Made by a program: the position numbers and the translations under genes. A stretch of 64,000 nucleotides of DNA, taken from assembly GCA_028867785.1 (NCBI GenBank), contig JAGWFS010000003.1:62001-126000 (forward strand), written 5' to 3'. This document shows positions 1 through 6,986 of the stretch, piece by piece; within the stretch, counting starts at the first letter, position 1; every line of letters begins with the position of its first letter. This DNA is from Nitrososphaerota archaeon. Its GTDB lineage: Archaea; Thermoproteota; Nitrososphaeria; Nitrososphaerales; Nitrosopumilaceae. Under the pieces are notes generated by a model. It did not search any database and had not been told where the DNA came from. It saw only the letters and a list, made by a program, of their open reading frames with translations.

Positions 1-819
1 GCATTGGGAAAAGCACCAGATGCAGCACTGGCAAACATTTACGTATTCAAGAATGGAGTTAAAGGCTCTGGCATTATGGGCTTTCAGTCTGAAGTCTTCG
101 ATGCCATACCTACTGATCCAGCGTATAGTCCATTATGGAAAGTTAACTATGTTGAATGGAATGACCCAAGCAAGGCTACGGTGCTTGGCTCAGACGATGA
201 TATCTCGTCTGCACAGACAAATGGTCTTGTAACGATCACTCCTACAAATATAGTCGTCAACTGTCCTATTGTACAGTGGGGCGGTAACAAAGATGGAACT
301 ATCCCTGCTGGCAGCATGCAAGTAAGAAGTGATACAACTCTGACAGACACAACGCCATACGGCGGAGGGCAAGTTCTAAACATCGATACGCAAAAGATGC
401 AGGTGACATTTGTTGCTCATAGAGGCTTTGGTCCTGATGGTTCTACGATATACTATATCGTTACTGATACTGTCATGGCAGATCCAGCAAAGATGATGGG
501 AGTAATTTTGGCAAACAAGACACAGGCTACATTTTCCTCAAGCGCCTCATCTGACCTGTTCCAGTTTGGAAACGGTATCAAGGGAACAGGACCTATGGGA
601 TTCCAAGCTGGAATAGGCAGTACAAAACCAGGTGATCAGTTCTACAGTCCAATGTGGAGAATATCGGTAATATCGTGGAATGATCCGTCAACAGCTGCTG
701 TGCTTGAAAATTCTCATGACATAGCCACCCACTCAGACCAGACAAAAATAATGCCTATGAACATGATAGTCAATTGTCCGTTCTTTAGTGCAGACACTGT
801 ATTCTCTCACACCAAGTGA
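1..819 (+). CDS. Secreted-type hypothetical protein with two tandem domains (5' truncated)
   Basis: The reading frame is open to the first base of the window, so the N-terminus (and any signal peptide) lies outside. The visible 270 or so residues hold two copies of one domain of about 80 residues. Each has a GxGxMGFQ motif, then YSPxW, a WNDPS motif, and an NxIVNCP ending with a single conserved Cys. A non-repeated linker with a TFVAHRGFGPDG segment lies between them. I do not recognise a characterised family. The domain looks like an extracytoplasmic beta-rich module. Pyrimidine-rich sequence just after the stop may terminate transcription. Confidence 0.7.
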   Translation, partial: ALGKAPDAALANIYVFKNGVKGSGIMGFQSEVFDAIPTDPAYSPLWKVNYVEWNDPSKATVLGSDDDISSAQTNGLVTITPTNIVVNCPIVQWGGNKDGTIPAGSMQVRSDTTLTDTTPYGGGQVLNIDTQKMQVTFVAHRGFGPDGSTIYYIVTDTVMADPAKMMGVILANKTQATFSSSASSDLFQFGNGIKGTGPMGFQAGIGSTKPGDQFYSPMWRISVISWNDPSTAAVLENSHDIATHSDQTKIMPMNMIVNCPFFSADTVFSHTK

Positions 820-960
820 GAAATTTCCCACCTCTTTATTTTTCAACTATCTTGAATATTGATAATATCTAAATTTAATAATCATATCTAGAACACTTGG
901 CACATCGAATTGTCATAAACTTTTATTCCTTACATGTGAAAAGTCTTCTTTGGTTTGTAT

Positions 961-1290
961 TTATGGGTTCAAGAGTGCATACTTGCTTAAAATCTCATCA
1001 AAAACATCCATATTTACTTCTAACAATGAAGTGATAAAATAAGAGGCGCCATACCCTGTGTTATCTTTAGATACAAGGTTGTTCTTTTCAAGAACAGCTC
1101 CATGATGACGAATTGTTTGATAATCCATTTCCAATGCCGTTGAGAGTTGATATGCGTTAAGAGATCCCCTTCTTAACAAGGAGATGATTTTAATCCTAAC
1201 AGGCCCGCCTCTGGAGTTTACAAATATATGTGCAAATAGCATTTTTGTCTCCTTCGATGCCTTGCCGTGTAACAGCCTGGCTACAAGCAT
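961..1290 (-). CDS. Winged-helix transcriptional regulator (ArsR-like)
   Basis: A 109-residue protein with one wHTH domain: an FVNSRGGPVRIKIISLL first helix, then LNAYQLSTALEMDYQTIRHH as helix-turn-helix, then VLEKNNLVS and a beta-wing ending in YGASYF. It belongs to the same paralogous set as the proteins at 3533, 29398 and 29758 in this window, which share the RGG...RI, YxxIxxH and LEKNNL signatures. It probably binds DNA as a dimer. Unlike the copies at 3533 and 29758 it has no three-helix membrane partner beside it. Its targets are unknown. Confidence 0.8.
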   Translation of the reverse strand: MLVARLLHGKASKETKMLFAHIFVNSRGGPVRIKIISLLRRGSLNAYQLSTALEMDYQTIRHHGAVLEKNNLVSKDNTGYGASYFITSLLEVNMDVFDEILSKYALLNP

Positions 1291-1421
1291 TAGTTTTTTA
1301 CTTCAAAATTACTAATAAGAATACATCATAATTATCAAGATTGAAAATCAGTATTTTCGAATCTATGGATTTCTCATAGGCCCAAATCACACCATCTTAT
1401 CACAATGCATACTCAGCGGTC

Positions 1422-2207
1422 TTATCCAGCTAAAAAGCCCAGTACTAATTTGGAAAAATTCTCTGGTTGGTCAACATATGGAACATGGCCACATCCGCTC
1501 ATCTCTACATAATTGCAATTGTTAAGACATGAAAAAAAACTTTTGGCATTATCTGAAGGAATTACTCTGTCCTGTGACCCCCATACTATCAATGTCGGTA
1601 TTGAAATGGCCGAGAGTTTCTTGCAGTCTATCTTAGTTCTACTCACGTGCATAATAGTTGAAATAAAAGCTTCTTGGGCGCCAGGAAGCTTCAACCTCCT
1701 ACGAAAGTCATCAACTGTTGATTCGACTCCATTTAAACCATACATCATTTGAAATGCCTTCTTTGTGTTTTGCTCATCAGGGTTAAAGACTGTCATCATA
1801 TACGCTTCTAATGCTGGGGTAGAATATTCCATAAAGCCAGACGGAGAGACAAGGATCATTTTTTTTAATACCTGATTGTACTGAATGGCAAACTCTGCTA
1901 CAATTTGTCCGCCCAACGATGAACCAATCATAGTGCATTTTTTAATCCCAAGGCTATCCAAGAAATCAAACAGAAATCTTACGAATAGACTTACGGTATA
2001 ATCAACAGTAGGCTTATCGCTATAGCCAAATCCTATTAGATCTGGAATGACTACGCGATACTTTTTACTCAAGTGCGGAACTACATCTTGCCACCTTTCG
2101 GCAGAGGCGCCAAGGCCATGAATGAGAATAATTGTATCATTTGATCTTCCCTCTTCAAGATATCTTACTTTGTTTTGCCTCAATTTGATAAAATTCTCTT
2201 CTGTCAC
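1422..2207 (-). CDS. Alpha/beta hydrolase
   Basis: A 261-residue single-domain alpha/beta hydrolase. The oxyanion-hole motif HGLGAS is near residue 30. The nucleophile elbow GSSLGG (GxSxG type) is near residue 96. The acid lies in WGSQDRVIP near residue 212 and the catalytic His in GCGHVPYVDQPE near residue 240. The length and the PxLIVWG strand before the acid residue match the MhpC/haloperoxidase-like esterase group. No signal peptide is present, so it is probably cytosolic. The substrate cannot be told from sequence. It is a single gene, convergent with nothing close. Confidence 0.85.
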   Translation of the reverse strand: MTEENFIKLRQNKVRYLEEGRSNDTIILIHGLGASAERWQDVVPHLSKKYRVVIPDLIGFGYSDKPTVDYTVSLFVRFLFDFLDSLGIKKCTMIGSSLGGQIVAEFAIQYNQVLKKMILVSPSGFMEYSTPALEAYMMTVFNPDEQNTKKAFQMMYGLNGVESTVDDFRRRLKLPGAQEAFISTIMHVSRTKIDCKKLSAISIPTLIVWGSQDRVIPSDNAKSFFSCLNNCNYVEMSGCGHVPYVDQPENFSKLVLGFLAG

Positions 2208-2421
2208 TGCCTTCCATACGGAGCAGTGAACATAAATTTTATTCCAAAACTTTCTAACTTTCCAAATTAGGCAACAAAAAGAACAGAAAAATAAATTTAA
2301 AATTTAATTGTTCAAGAAAAGGTTTGATGTAAATTTTCTGATGAGCACAAACTAGAAATCTTGAAAATCAAAATGTAAGATTTGGGAAAATCCTTTTATG
2401 ATTTCAAGCTAACTTTGTGTA

Positions 2422-2820
2422 ATGACTTTCGTATCAAAAATAGATTTTCCTATCATGTCAATGTGGGGTGCTGGAGTGGAGTTTATCGCTGTAATTAATG
2501 AGCAAGGTAGAGTTGAAGAGCATGTATGTAAAAGTGACATTCCACTTGGGTTAGACAAAAAGGAGATCTTTTTCATGGGACTGAGACTTCAAAAGAACAT
2601 GCAAGCCGATTTTGATGAATTTCTTGGTCCTGCAGACTATACTGTTACAAGACGAGGAAATCTAAAGTTTGTCTCTGTTCCATTTTATTCTAAAATAATA
2701 TTTGCGGTACTTGATAAAGAAAAGAATCATCATAACATTGTTAGAAAAATAGCGTCACTTGCAAAATCTGTAAAAGCTATGAGAGGAAAAATATCAAAAG
2801 AGGAGGAAATGAATAATTGA
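2422..2820 (+). CDS. DUF6659 family protein (roadblock-like)
   Basis: A 132-residue protein with the layout of the thaumarchaeal DUF6659 family: GVEFIAVINEQGRVEE, then a helix with FFMGLRLQKNMQADFDEFLG, then a strand FVSVPFYSKIIFAVLD and a C-terminal helix. The fold pattern suggests a small roadblock/profilin-like domain, which is inference. Paralogues lie at 5997 and 42550. It overlaps the next gene by four bases (TTGA), so the two are probably translationally coupled. An AGGAGG sequence in its own 3' end serves as the ribosome-binding site of that gene. Function is unknown. Confidence 0.75.
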   Translation: MTFVSKIDFPIMSMWGAGVEFIAVINEQGRVEEHVCKSDIPLGLDKKEIFFMGLRLQKNMQADFDEFLGPADYTVTRRGNLKFVSVPFYSKIIFAVLDKEKNHHNIVRKIASLAKSVKAMRGKISKEEEMNN

Positions 2821-3023
2821 ACTTGTATGATCAAAAGTCAATCGCATGTAGCAAATGTGGAAGATTCATTGGTGAGATAGATTACGATGCCGTAGTTACA
2901 CTACCAATGTGTGGTAACTGTGCAAATCCACTGCCCTATGGTGATGACAAGGTAGCATATATTGTAAATAAGTATAACAAAAGGCCGAAAAGCCAGAGCT
3001 CACAATTTGGTGGTAATCAATAA
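2817..3023 (+). CDS. Small zinc-ribbon protein
   Basis: A 68-residue protein beginning at TTG, with a good AGGAGG about ten bases upstream. It contains two CxxC pairs (CSKC near residue 11 and CGNC near residue 33), a treble-clef or zinc-ribbon arrangement, followed by a basic polar tail. The start overlaps the stop of the DUF6659 gene and the stop lies one base before the next ATG, so 2422-3459 looks like one operon. It may be a protein-protein or RNA-binding adaptor, but there is no direct evidence. Confidence 0.7.
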   Translation: MNLYDQKSIACSKCGRFIGEIDYDAVVTLPMCGNCANPLPYGDDKVAYIVNKYNKRPKSQSSQFGGNQ

Positions 3024-3024
3024 T

Positions 3025-3459
3025 ATGACCAGCAATGTTACAAGCACCAAGTCTGAAAAGAGCACAGAAAATAATGAAACACTTTCTATATGCGACATCA
3101 TGAAAGACAATCTCGCCAAAATTATTGGAAAAATGGAATCCCAAGTTCCAACCTATGTCAAGACATACTCTGATATTTACACCGAATATCTCCATATGAT
3201 AGAAGACAGTTTTGGCACGTGCTATATTTCACAAAAAGAACTCTTTGATAAATTAGGATTTGATCAAAAAAATCTAAAAAACTTCAATAATTATTGGAAT
3301 GTTCTAACGCAGGTGATTACGTCTCAGATTGACATGTCAACTAATTTTATGAAAGTATATGCTCAAACTAGAATAGCAACAATCAAGTCATACGATCAGT
3401 ATATGCATCCATTGATGGATAATTATGCAAAAACACTGTCTCAATTTGTCAGATTTTGA
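3025..3459 (+). CDS. Helical hypothetical protein, phasin-like
   Basis: I chose the ATG at 3025, one base after the preceding stop, rather than the upstream TTG that overlaps it. The product (144 residues) is polar at its N-terminus and then almost wholly helical, with amphipathic segments rich in Tyr, Met, Gln and Asn. The pattern (YWNVLTQVITSQIDMSTNFMKVY) resembles phasins and other amphipathic surface-coating proteins. The protein at 14894 has the same general build. Similarity to phasins is by pattern only, and a polyhydroxyalkanoate role is speculative because no synthase is in the window. Confidence 0.6.
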   Translation: MTSNVTSTKSEKSTENNETLSICDIMKDNLAKIIGKMESQVPTYVKTYSDIYTEYLHMIEDSFGTCYISQKELFDKLGFDQKNLKNFNNYWNVLTQVITSQIDMSTNFMKVYAQTRIATIKSYDQYMHPLMDNYAKTLSQFVRF

Positions 3460-3532
3460 TAATTGGAAGCTTAGTGAATGGTGGATTTGGATACAATTTG
3501 GAAAACTGGTTTAATATAAGATAGTCAAAAAG

Positions 3533-3988
3533 ATGTTTATGAAAAATTGGAATATATCTGATATACAACAAGAGGAGCACTCAAGTGAACTGAAAAAGAT
3601 GATTCTAGAATACGTTTTAAAAAATGCTCTTGATTCTAACTCACAAACCCAAACAAATAGAAAAAGAATCGATCCTCAAGCAAAGAATCTGCTTGTCTAT
3701 CTCTTTACCGGTACACGTGGAGGCATCAACCGTCTTCGCATAGTGCTTCTGCTCACTGAAAGACCTCGTAATGCTCATCAGATAGCTAAAGCACTTGACC
3801 TTGATTATAATTCTGTCGAATACCACATACCATTGCTGGAAAAAAATAATCTGATTTTGCATGAGGGTAAAAAATATGGTACAACCTATCGCCTATCATC
3901 CTTTCTTGAATACAATATTGAAGCTTTTAATGAGATAATCTTGGAACTTCACAAGAAATGCAAGGAGAATGCAGTGGTAACACTATGA
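3533..3988 (+). CDS. Winged-helix transcriptional regulator paired with a membrane protein
   Basis: A 151-residue protein. The first 45 residues are polar, then a wHTH domain follows: LVYLFTGTRGGINRLRIVLLL, RNAHQIAKALDLDYNSVEYH and LLEKNNLILHEGKKYGTTYRLS. It closely resembles the regulator at 29758. The next gene, 26 bases downstream, encodes a small three-helix membrane protein, and the same pairing recurs at 29758/30132. The pair may form a membrane-linked regulatory switch, but this is inferred from gene order only. Confidence 0.8.
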   Translation: MFMKNWNISDIQQEEHSSELKKMILEYVLKNALDSNSQTQTNRKRIDPQAKNLLVYLFTGTRGGINRLRIVLLLTERPRNAHQIAKALDLDYNSVEYHIPLLEKNNLILHEGKKYGTTYRLSSFLEYNIEAFNEIILELHKKCKENAVVTL

Positions 3989-4014
3989 CTAATAAAACAA
4001 GGAGGCAGTATTGA

Positions 4015-4299
4015 ATGGAACCTGTGATGGTTGCAAGCACGGTAGTGTCAGGGGCCAACATGATCGTACTTGGAATATTGATTGGTGTTTTTGTAAAAAT
4101 ATACTCAAAAACCAAGGCTCAGCTTCCCTTAGGAATGATCTTCTTTGCTGGTTTGCTTTTTCTTCATAATTTGATAGGAGTTTATGCATACTTTTCAATG
4201 ATGGAACTTTACGCCCAAGCTCTCTTACCATATCTTCTGGCTGTACATATCGCAGAACTTGCAGGAATCTTGATACTCTTGAAGATTACATTACAATAG
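4015..4299 (+). CDS. Small three-helix membrane protein (partner of wHTH regulator)
   Basis: A 94-residue protein with three predicted membrane helices (about residues 5-27, 38-58 and 68-91). The loop between helices 1 and 2 has the conserved KIYSKTKAQLPLGMIFF. It is clearly homologous to the protein at 30132, sharing YSKTK, GMIFF, LLPxxLAV and the LKIT ending. An AGGAGG stands about ten bases before the ATG. The gene follows a wHTH regulator in both loci. It resembles haloarchaeal small membrane proteins encoded beside HTH genes (DUF7521-like), an assignment I hold only tentatively. Confidence 0.75.
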   Translation: MEPVMVASTVVSGANMIVLGILIGVFVKIYSKTKAQLPLGMIFFAGLLFLHNLIGVYAYFSMMELYAQALLPYLLAVHIAELAGILILLKITLQ

Positions 4300-4371
4300 A
4301 TTTTGGTCATGTGTAGAAAGAAACTGTCAATTTGGAAAAAACTGTAAATATTTCCTTGTGAAGAGTTTATC

Positions 4372-4536
4372 ATGGAATCGAGTGCATGGTGTTATTATTT
4401 AGTACCTACAAGCTTGGCTCTCTTTAGTTGTGGTATGGCTCTCTTTGTTTCTAAAGGTCTGAAAAAGAGAACAGGTAAGATAGAGCGTGAGCTTGCAATG
4501 CTGAGCTGTTTAAAGCTACAATTGTTAAAGGGATAG
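4372..4536 (+). CDS. Small single-pass membrane protein (54 aa)
   Basis: An ATG-started frame too short for most gene callers. The product starts with a hydrophobic stretch of about 20 residues (WCYYLVPTSLALFSCGMALFV) followed by a strongly basic segment (SKGLKKRTGKIERE), a typical single-pass topology with a cytosolic positive tail. It lies on the same strand as the wHTH/three-helix pair, 72 bases downstream of it. An opposite-strand frame over 4395-4676 has no convincing composition and was discarded. No family is recognised. Confidence 0.5.
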   Translation: MESSAWCYYLVPTSLALFSCGMALFVSKGLKKRTGKIERELAMLSCLKLQLLKG

Positions 4537-4670
4537 ATTTGGTAGAGGAAAAAACCTCCAATCATGGTTCTTCCTATATAATAATAAACAGAAATAGTTC
4601 TCCTCAAAGGGATGTAAATTAAGGTACTATCTTTTTTAGTGCCAAGCGGTAAAGATATTACACTATCAAT

Positions 4671-5117
4671 ATGCAACAGGACGAAACCCCTATCTCATTT
4701 GTTTTAAGATTTTCATTCTACACTATCAAGCGATCTGAGCATACTGGAAGTAATTTTGATACAATTCAAATCATAGAGGATGTCCGAAAAGCAATAACAA
4801 GATATCAAATCGAGCTTGTCAACCATGTAGCCAAGCCTATTTACGATGATGACAAAACAAAAATTGCTAGACATAAAATGTATCTAGATTTTCGTATAAG
4901 GATTGCCTCAAAACAAATAGATTTTTTCGAAGACAAAAACAGAGGTTTTTTGAGTACATTTGGAAAAAATGAGCCAGAACAATATTTTATGAAAAAATAC
5001 ATATCACTCCTAAACGAAATTCTCGAAGAAATTTCCGGTATTGACTATATCCCAGCTAGCTGTAATCCCTATGAATTGATATATTGCGAAGGTAGAGTAG
5101 ACATTATTTCAAAATGA
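4671..5117 (+). CDS. Hypothetical protein
   Basis: A 148-residue soluble protein of mixed charge, mostly helical, with no membrane segment or signal peptide. A central KIARHKMYLDFRIRIASKQIDFFE stretch looks like a long amphipathic helix. The C-terminal part holds the only two Cys residues (SCNPYELIYC). I do not recognise the family. Base composition and codon use match the neighbours, which supports a real gene. Confidence 0.55.
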   Translation: MQQDETPISFVLRFSFYTIKRSEHTGSNFDTIQIIEDVRKAITRYQIELVNHVAKPIYDDDKTKIARHKMYLDFRIRIASKQIDFFEDKNRGFLSTFGKNEPEQYFMKKYISLLNEILEEISGIDYIPASCNPYELIYCEGRVDIISK

Positions 5118-5168
5118 AATTGAACTGTTCTAGGATCTTCTTTTATGATTCATTGTATAATTGCCTCT

Positions 5169-5315
5169 ATGGAATCACTTCAAACAAAATGCAAAGCATG
5201 TGGTGCTACATTTAGAACCGAGGATGAACTTACAAGACACGGTAAGACTCATGAACCAGCACAACACAAGGAAAAGTCAGACTCTGATCAATCCTGTAGC
5301 TGTTGTTGCGACTAA
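5169..5315 (+). CDS. C2H2 zinc-finger microprotein
   Basis: A 48-residue protein from ATG 5169; an in-frame ATG at 5145 would add eight residues. It contains one classical C2H2 finger, CKAC followed by 12 residues and then HGKTH (C-x2-C-x12-H-x4-H). The tail is polar and ends in a Cys cluster, CSCCCD, that could bind a second metal. Other small C2H2 proteins in the window are at 18527 and 40588, and a finger is fused into the NDH-2 protein at 6987. It is probably a nucleic-acid or protein-binding factor. Confidence 0.65.
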   Translation: MESLQTKCKACGATFRTEDELTRHGKTHEPAQHKEKSDSDQSCSCCCD

Positions 5316-5354
5316 AAGATAATAAACTCCAGAAATGAGAAACTGAAATTATCT

Positions 5355-5924
5355 TCAATATGGAGTTCCCTTCTTTCTTTGATTTGAAAATGCCTCCATA
5401 TACCACTCAAACTCGTCCAAGAATCTGTTAGCTTTCTTGTCGTAATCTGTAGCAAGCAACTTACCATCATTATCGAATGTTTCCTGCACTCTAGAAATCT
5501 GCAATGAAGACGATATTGATGGAGCTCCAAGCTCGGCAAATATTTGGCGCAAATGCTGCGCTGCATTTATTCCCCCAAACTGCCCCACTGAATATGATAC
5601 AATAGCTGACGGCTTGAAGAAATACTCCTCCAAAAAGTAGTCAAGTGTATTTTTGAGTGCAGCAGAGGTACTGTGGTTATATTCTGGAGTCACCGGAAGA
5701 TATCCATCTGCATTTTTGATTTTTTCTCTTAGATCTCGTAGTTTTTCTGGTGGATTTGTCATTTCTTTATACATTCTGTCAAGCATTGGAAGTTGGAGTT
5801 CTAGCGGATCTATGAAATATACGTCATGACCTCTCTTCTCTAGTTTGTTGCTCATCCATCTCGCAACTTTAATGCCATGTCTGTCCTGACGAACAGACCC
5901 CACAAATAATGCAATCTTGGCCAT
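5355..5924 (-). CDS. NAD(P)H-dependent FMN reductase-like flavoprotein
   Basis: A 189-residue flavodoxin-like protein. The N-terminal FVGSVRQDRHG forms the FMN phosphate loop. PVTPEYNHSTSAALKNTLDYF is the signature of the NADPH-dependent FMN reductase family (azoreductase and chromate-reductase relatives). It is homologous to the protein at 22820, which has SPEYNSSISGVLKN. The family reduces free or bound FMN and often quinones or azo compounds; the substrate here is unknown. It is cytosolic and transcribed as a single gene. Confidence 0.85.
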   Translation of the reverse strand: MAKIALFVGSVRQDRHGIKVARWMSNKLEKRGHDVYFIDPLELQLPMLDRMYKEMTNPPEKLRDLREKIKNADGYLPVTPEYNHSTSAALKNTLDYFLEEYFFKPSAIVSYSVGQFGGINAAQHLRQIFAELGAPSISSSLQISRVQETFDNDGKLLATDYDKKANRFLDEFEWYMEAFSNQRKKGTPY

Positions 5925-5996
5925 ACTATGATATCTTTGATACTAAGGATAAATTATGTGTAAAAGGCATTTGGTCACAGATATACAGTTCGTACC

Positions 5997-6416
5997 TCAT
6001 TGTATTTTATCCAGCCTTGTAACAGCATGAGTAATTTTTTCGACTATTTTACGATGATTGGCCTTTTTTCCCATCACAACTAGCACAATGAATGAAAGTA
6101 TAGGAATACAGAGCGTCTTCAGATTTTCTCTTTCCATCAGAATATGAGACAGGGTGCTCATCATTCCATCAAAGTCTTTTTGCATGGAGCATTGCAAACG
6201 TATTCCCATAAAGAACATCTCAAGTTGCCCTCCTGGCATATCCATTTGGTTTTTGTATATTGCATCAACGAGTCTACCTCGTTCGTTTATTATTCCGATG
6301 TATTCTACACCATGCTTGAACAGAGGTTTTAGTGATGATAGGAATGAATTATCCAAGCAATTCTCATTTTTGCCTTGAAAAATTTGATCTTGGTCAATCT
6401 TCATTTCTTGTTCCAA
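5997..6416 (-). CDS. DUF6659 family protein
   Basis: A 139-residue paralogue of the proteins at 2422 and 42550. It has the shared GVEYIGIINERGRLVDAIYK strand pair, the FFMGIRLQCSMQKDFDGMM helix, and the LKTLCIPILSFIVLVVMGKK strand region. It differs by a longer polar N-terminus of about 25 residues. It stands alone between an FMN reductase and a membrane-anchored protein, all on the minus strand. Function is unknown. Confidence 0.75.
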   Translation of the reverse strand: MEQEMKIDQDQIFQGKNENCLDNSFLSSLKPLFKHGVEYIGIINERGRLVDAIYKNQMDMPGGQLEMFFMGIRLQCSMQKDFDGMMSTLSHILMERENLKTLCIPILSFIVLVVMGKKANHRKIVEKITHAVTRLDKIQ

Positions 6417-6480
6417 TCATCAACAAATTACATAAAGGTATTATCCTTAACTGTTCAATTTCATTTGAATCGTAATTTCG

Positions 6481-6942
6481 TTAAGGAGAACTAGTTACAT
6501 GAAGCGATTCTATGAACTCTACAAATTCGCTGGTATGAACTGTTCTTGTCTTTTCCCACACCTTTTTGAATTTAGGCACGGTCATTAGAATTTCAGCTAG
6601 ATATCTCCATCTCTGCCATAAATTTGGATCAATCAGTCTCGTTTTATACAATCTGAATATGTATTCCAAAAGATCAATGAAGGCAATTATGATATAGTAT
6701 TCTTCTGGCTTGTCGACTGCGCTGAAACGCTCTTGATAGGCAGGACTATCCCTTGCCATATTGGTAAAATATTCTGTACTTTCCAGCTTTAGCCTGGCCT
6801 CAAGTATTCGTGCGTATACTTGTTGTTCTGTTTGGATTCTCATACTCTTTTTGACTGTTGAGAATTGGAATATAGACAGACTCAGTATGCCTGCAAAAAT
6901 TACCGCAGATATTAACGGAACATATTGAAGAAAGGAGTCCAT
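6481..6942 (-). CDS. Membrane-anchored hypothetical protein
   Basis: A 153-residue protein with one N-terminal membrane helix (about residues 8-27) followed by a helical, charged domain facing most likely the cytosol. The soluble part includes RIQTEQQVYARILEARLKLES and LLEYIFRLYKTRLIDPNLWQRWR. This pattern resembles the DUF4760-type or similar one-helix proteins of bacteria and archaea, but I cannot name a function. It lies just downstream of the NDH-2 fusion gene on the same strand, 44 bases apart, and may share its transcript. Confidence 0.65.
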   Translation of the reverse strand: MDSFLQYVPLISAVIFAGILSLSIFQFSTVKKSMRIQTEQQVYARILEARLKLESTEYFTNMARDSPAYQERFSAVDKPEEYYIIIAFIDLLEYIFRLYKTRLIDPNLWQRWRYLAEILMTVPKFKKVWEKTRTVHTSEFVEFIESLHVTSSP

Positions 6943-6986
6943 GTTGATATCAGTACCAGAGATTTGTTAATTTGATTTATCTTGAA

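Noticed and set aside
4395-4676. Minus-strand ORF of 93 codons
   Set aside because: It overlaps the better supported small membrane protein on the plus strand and has no coherent domain or hydrophobic pattern.
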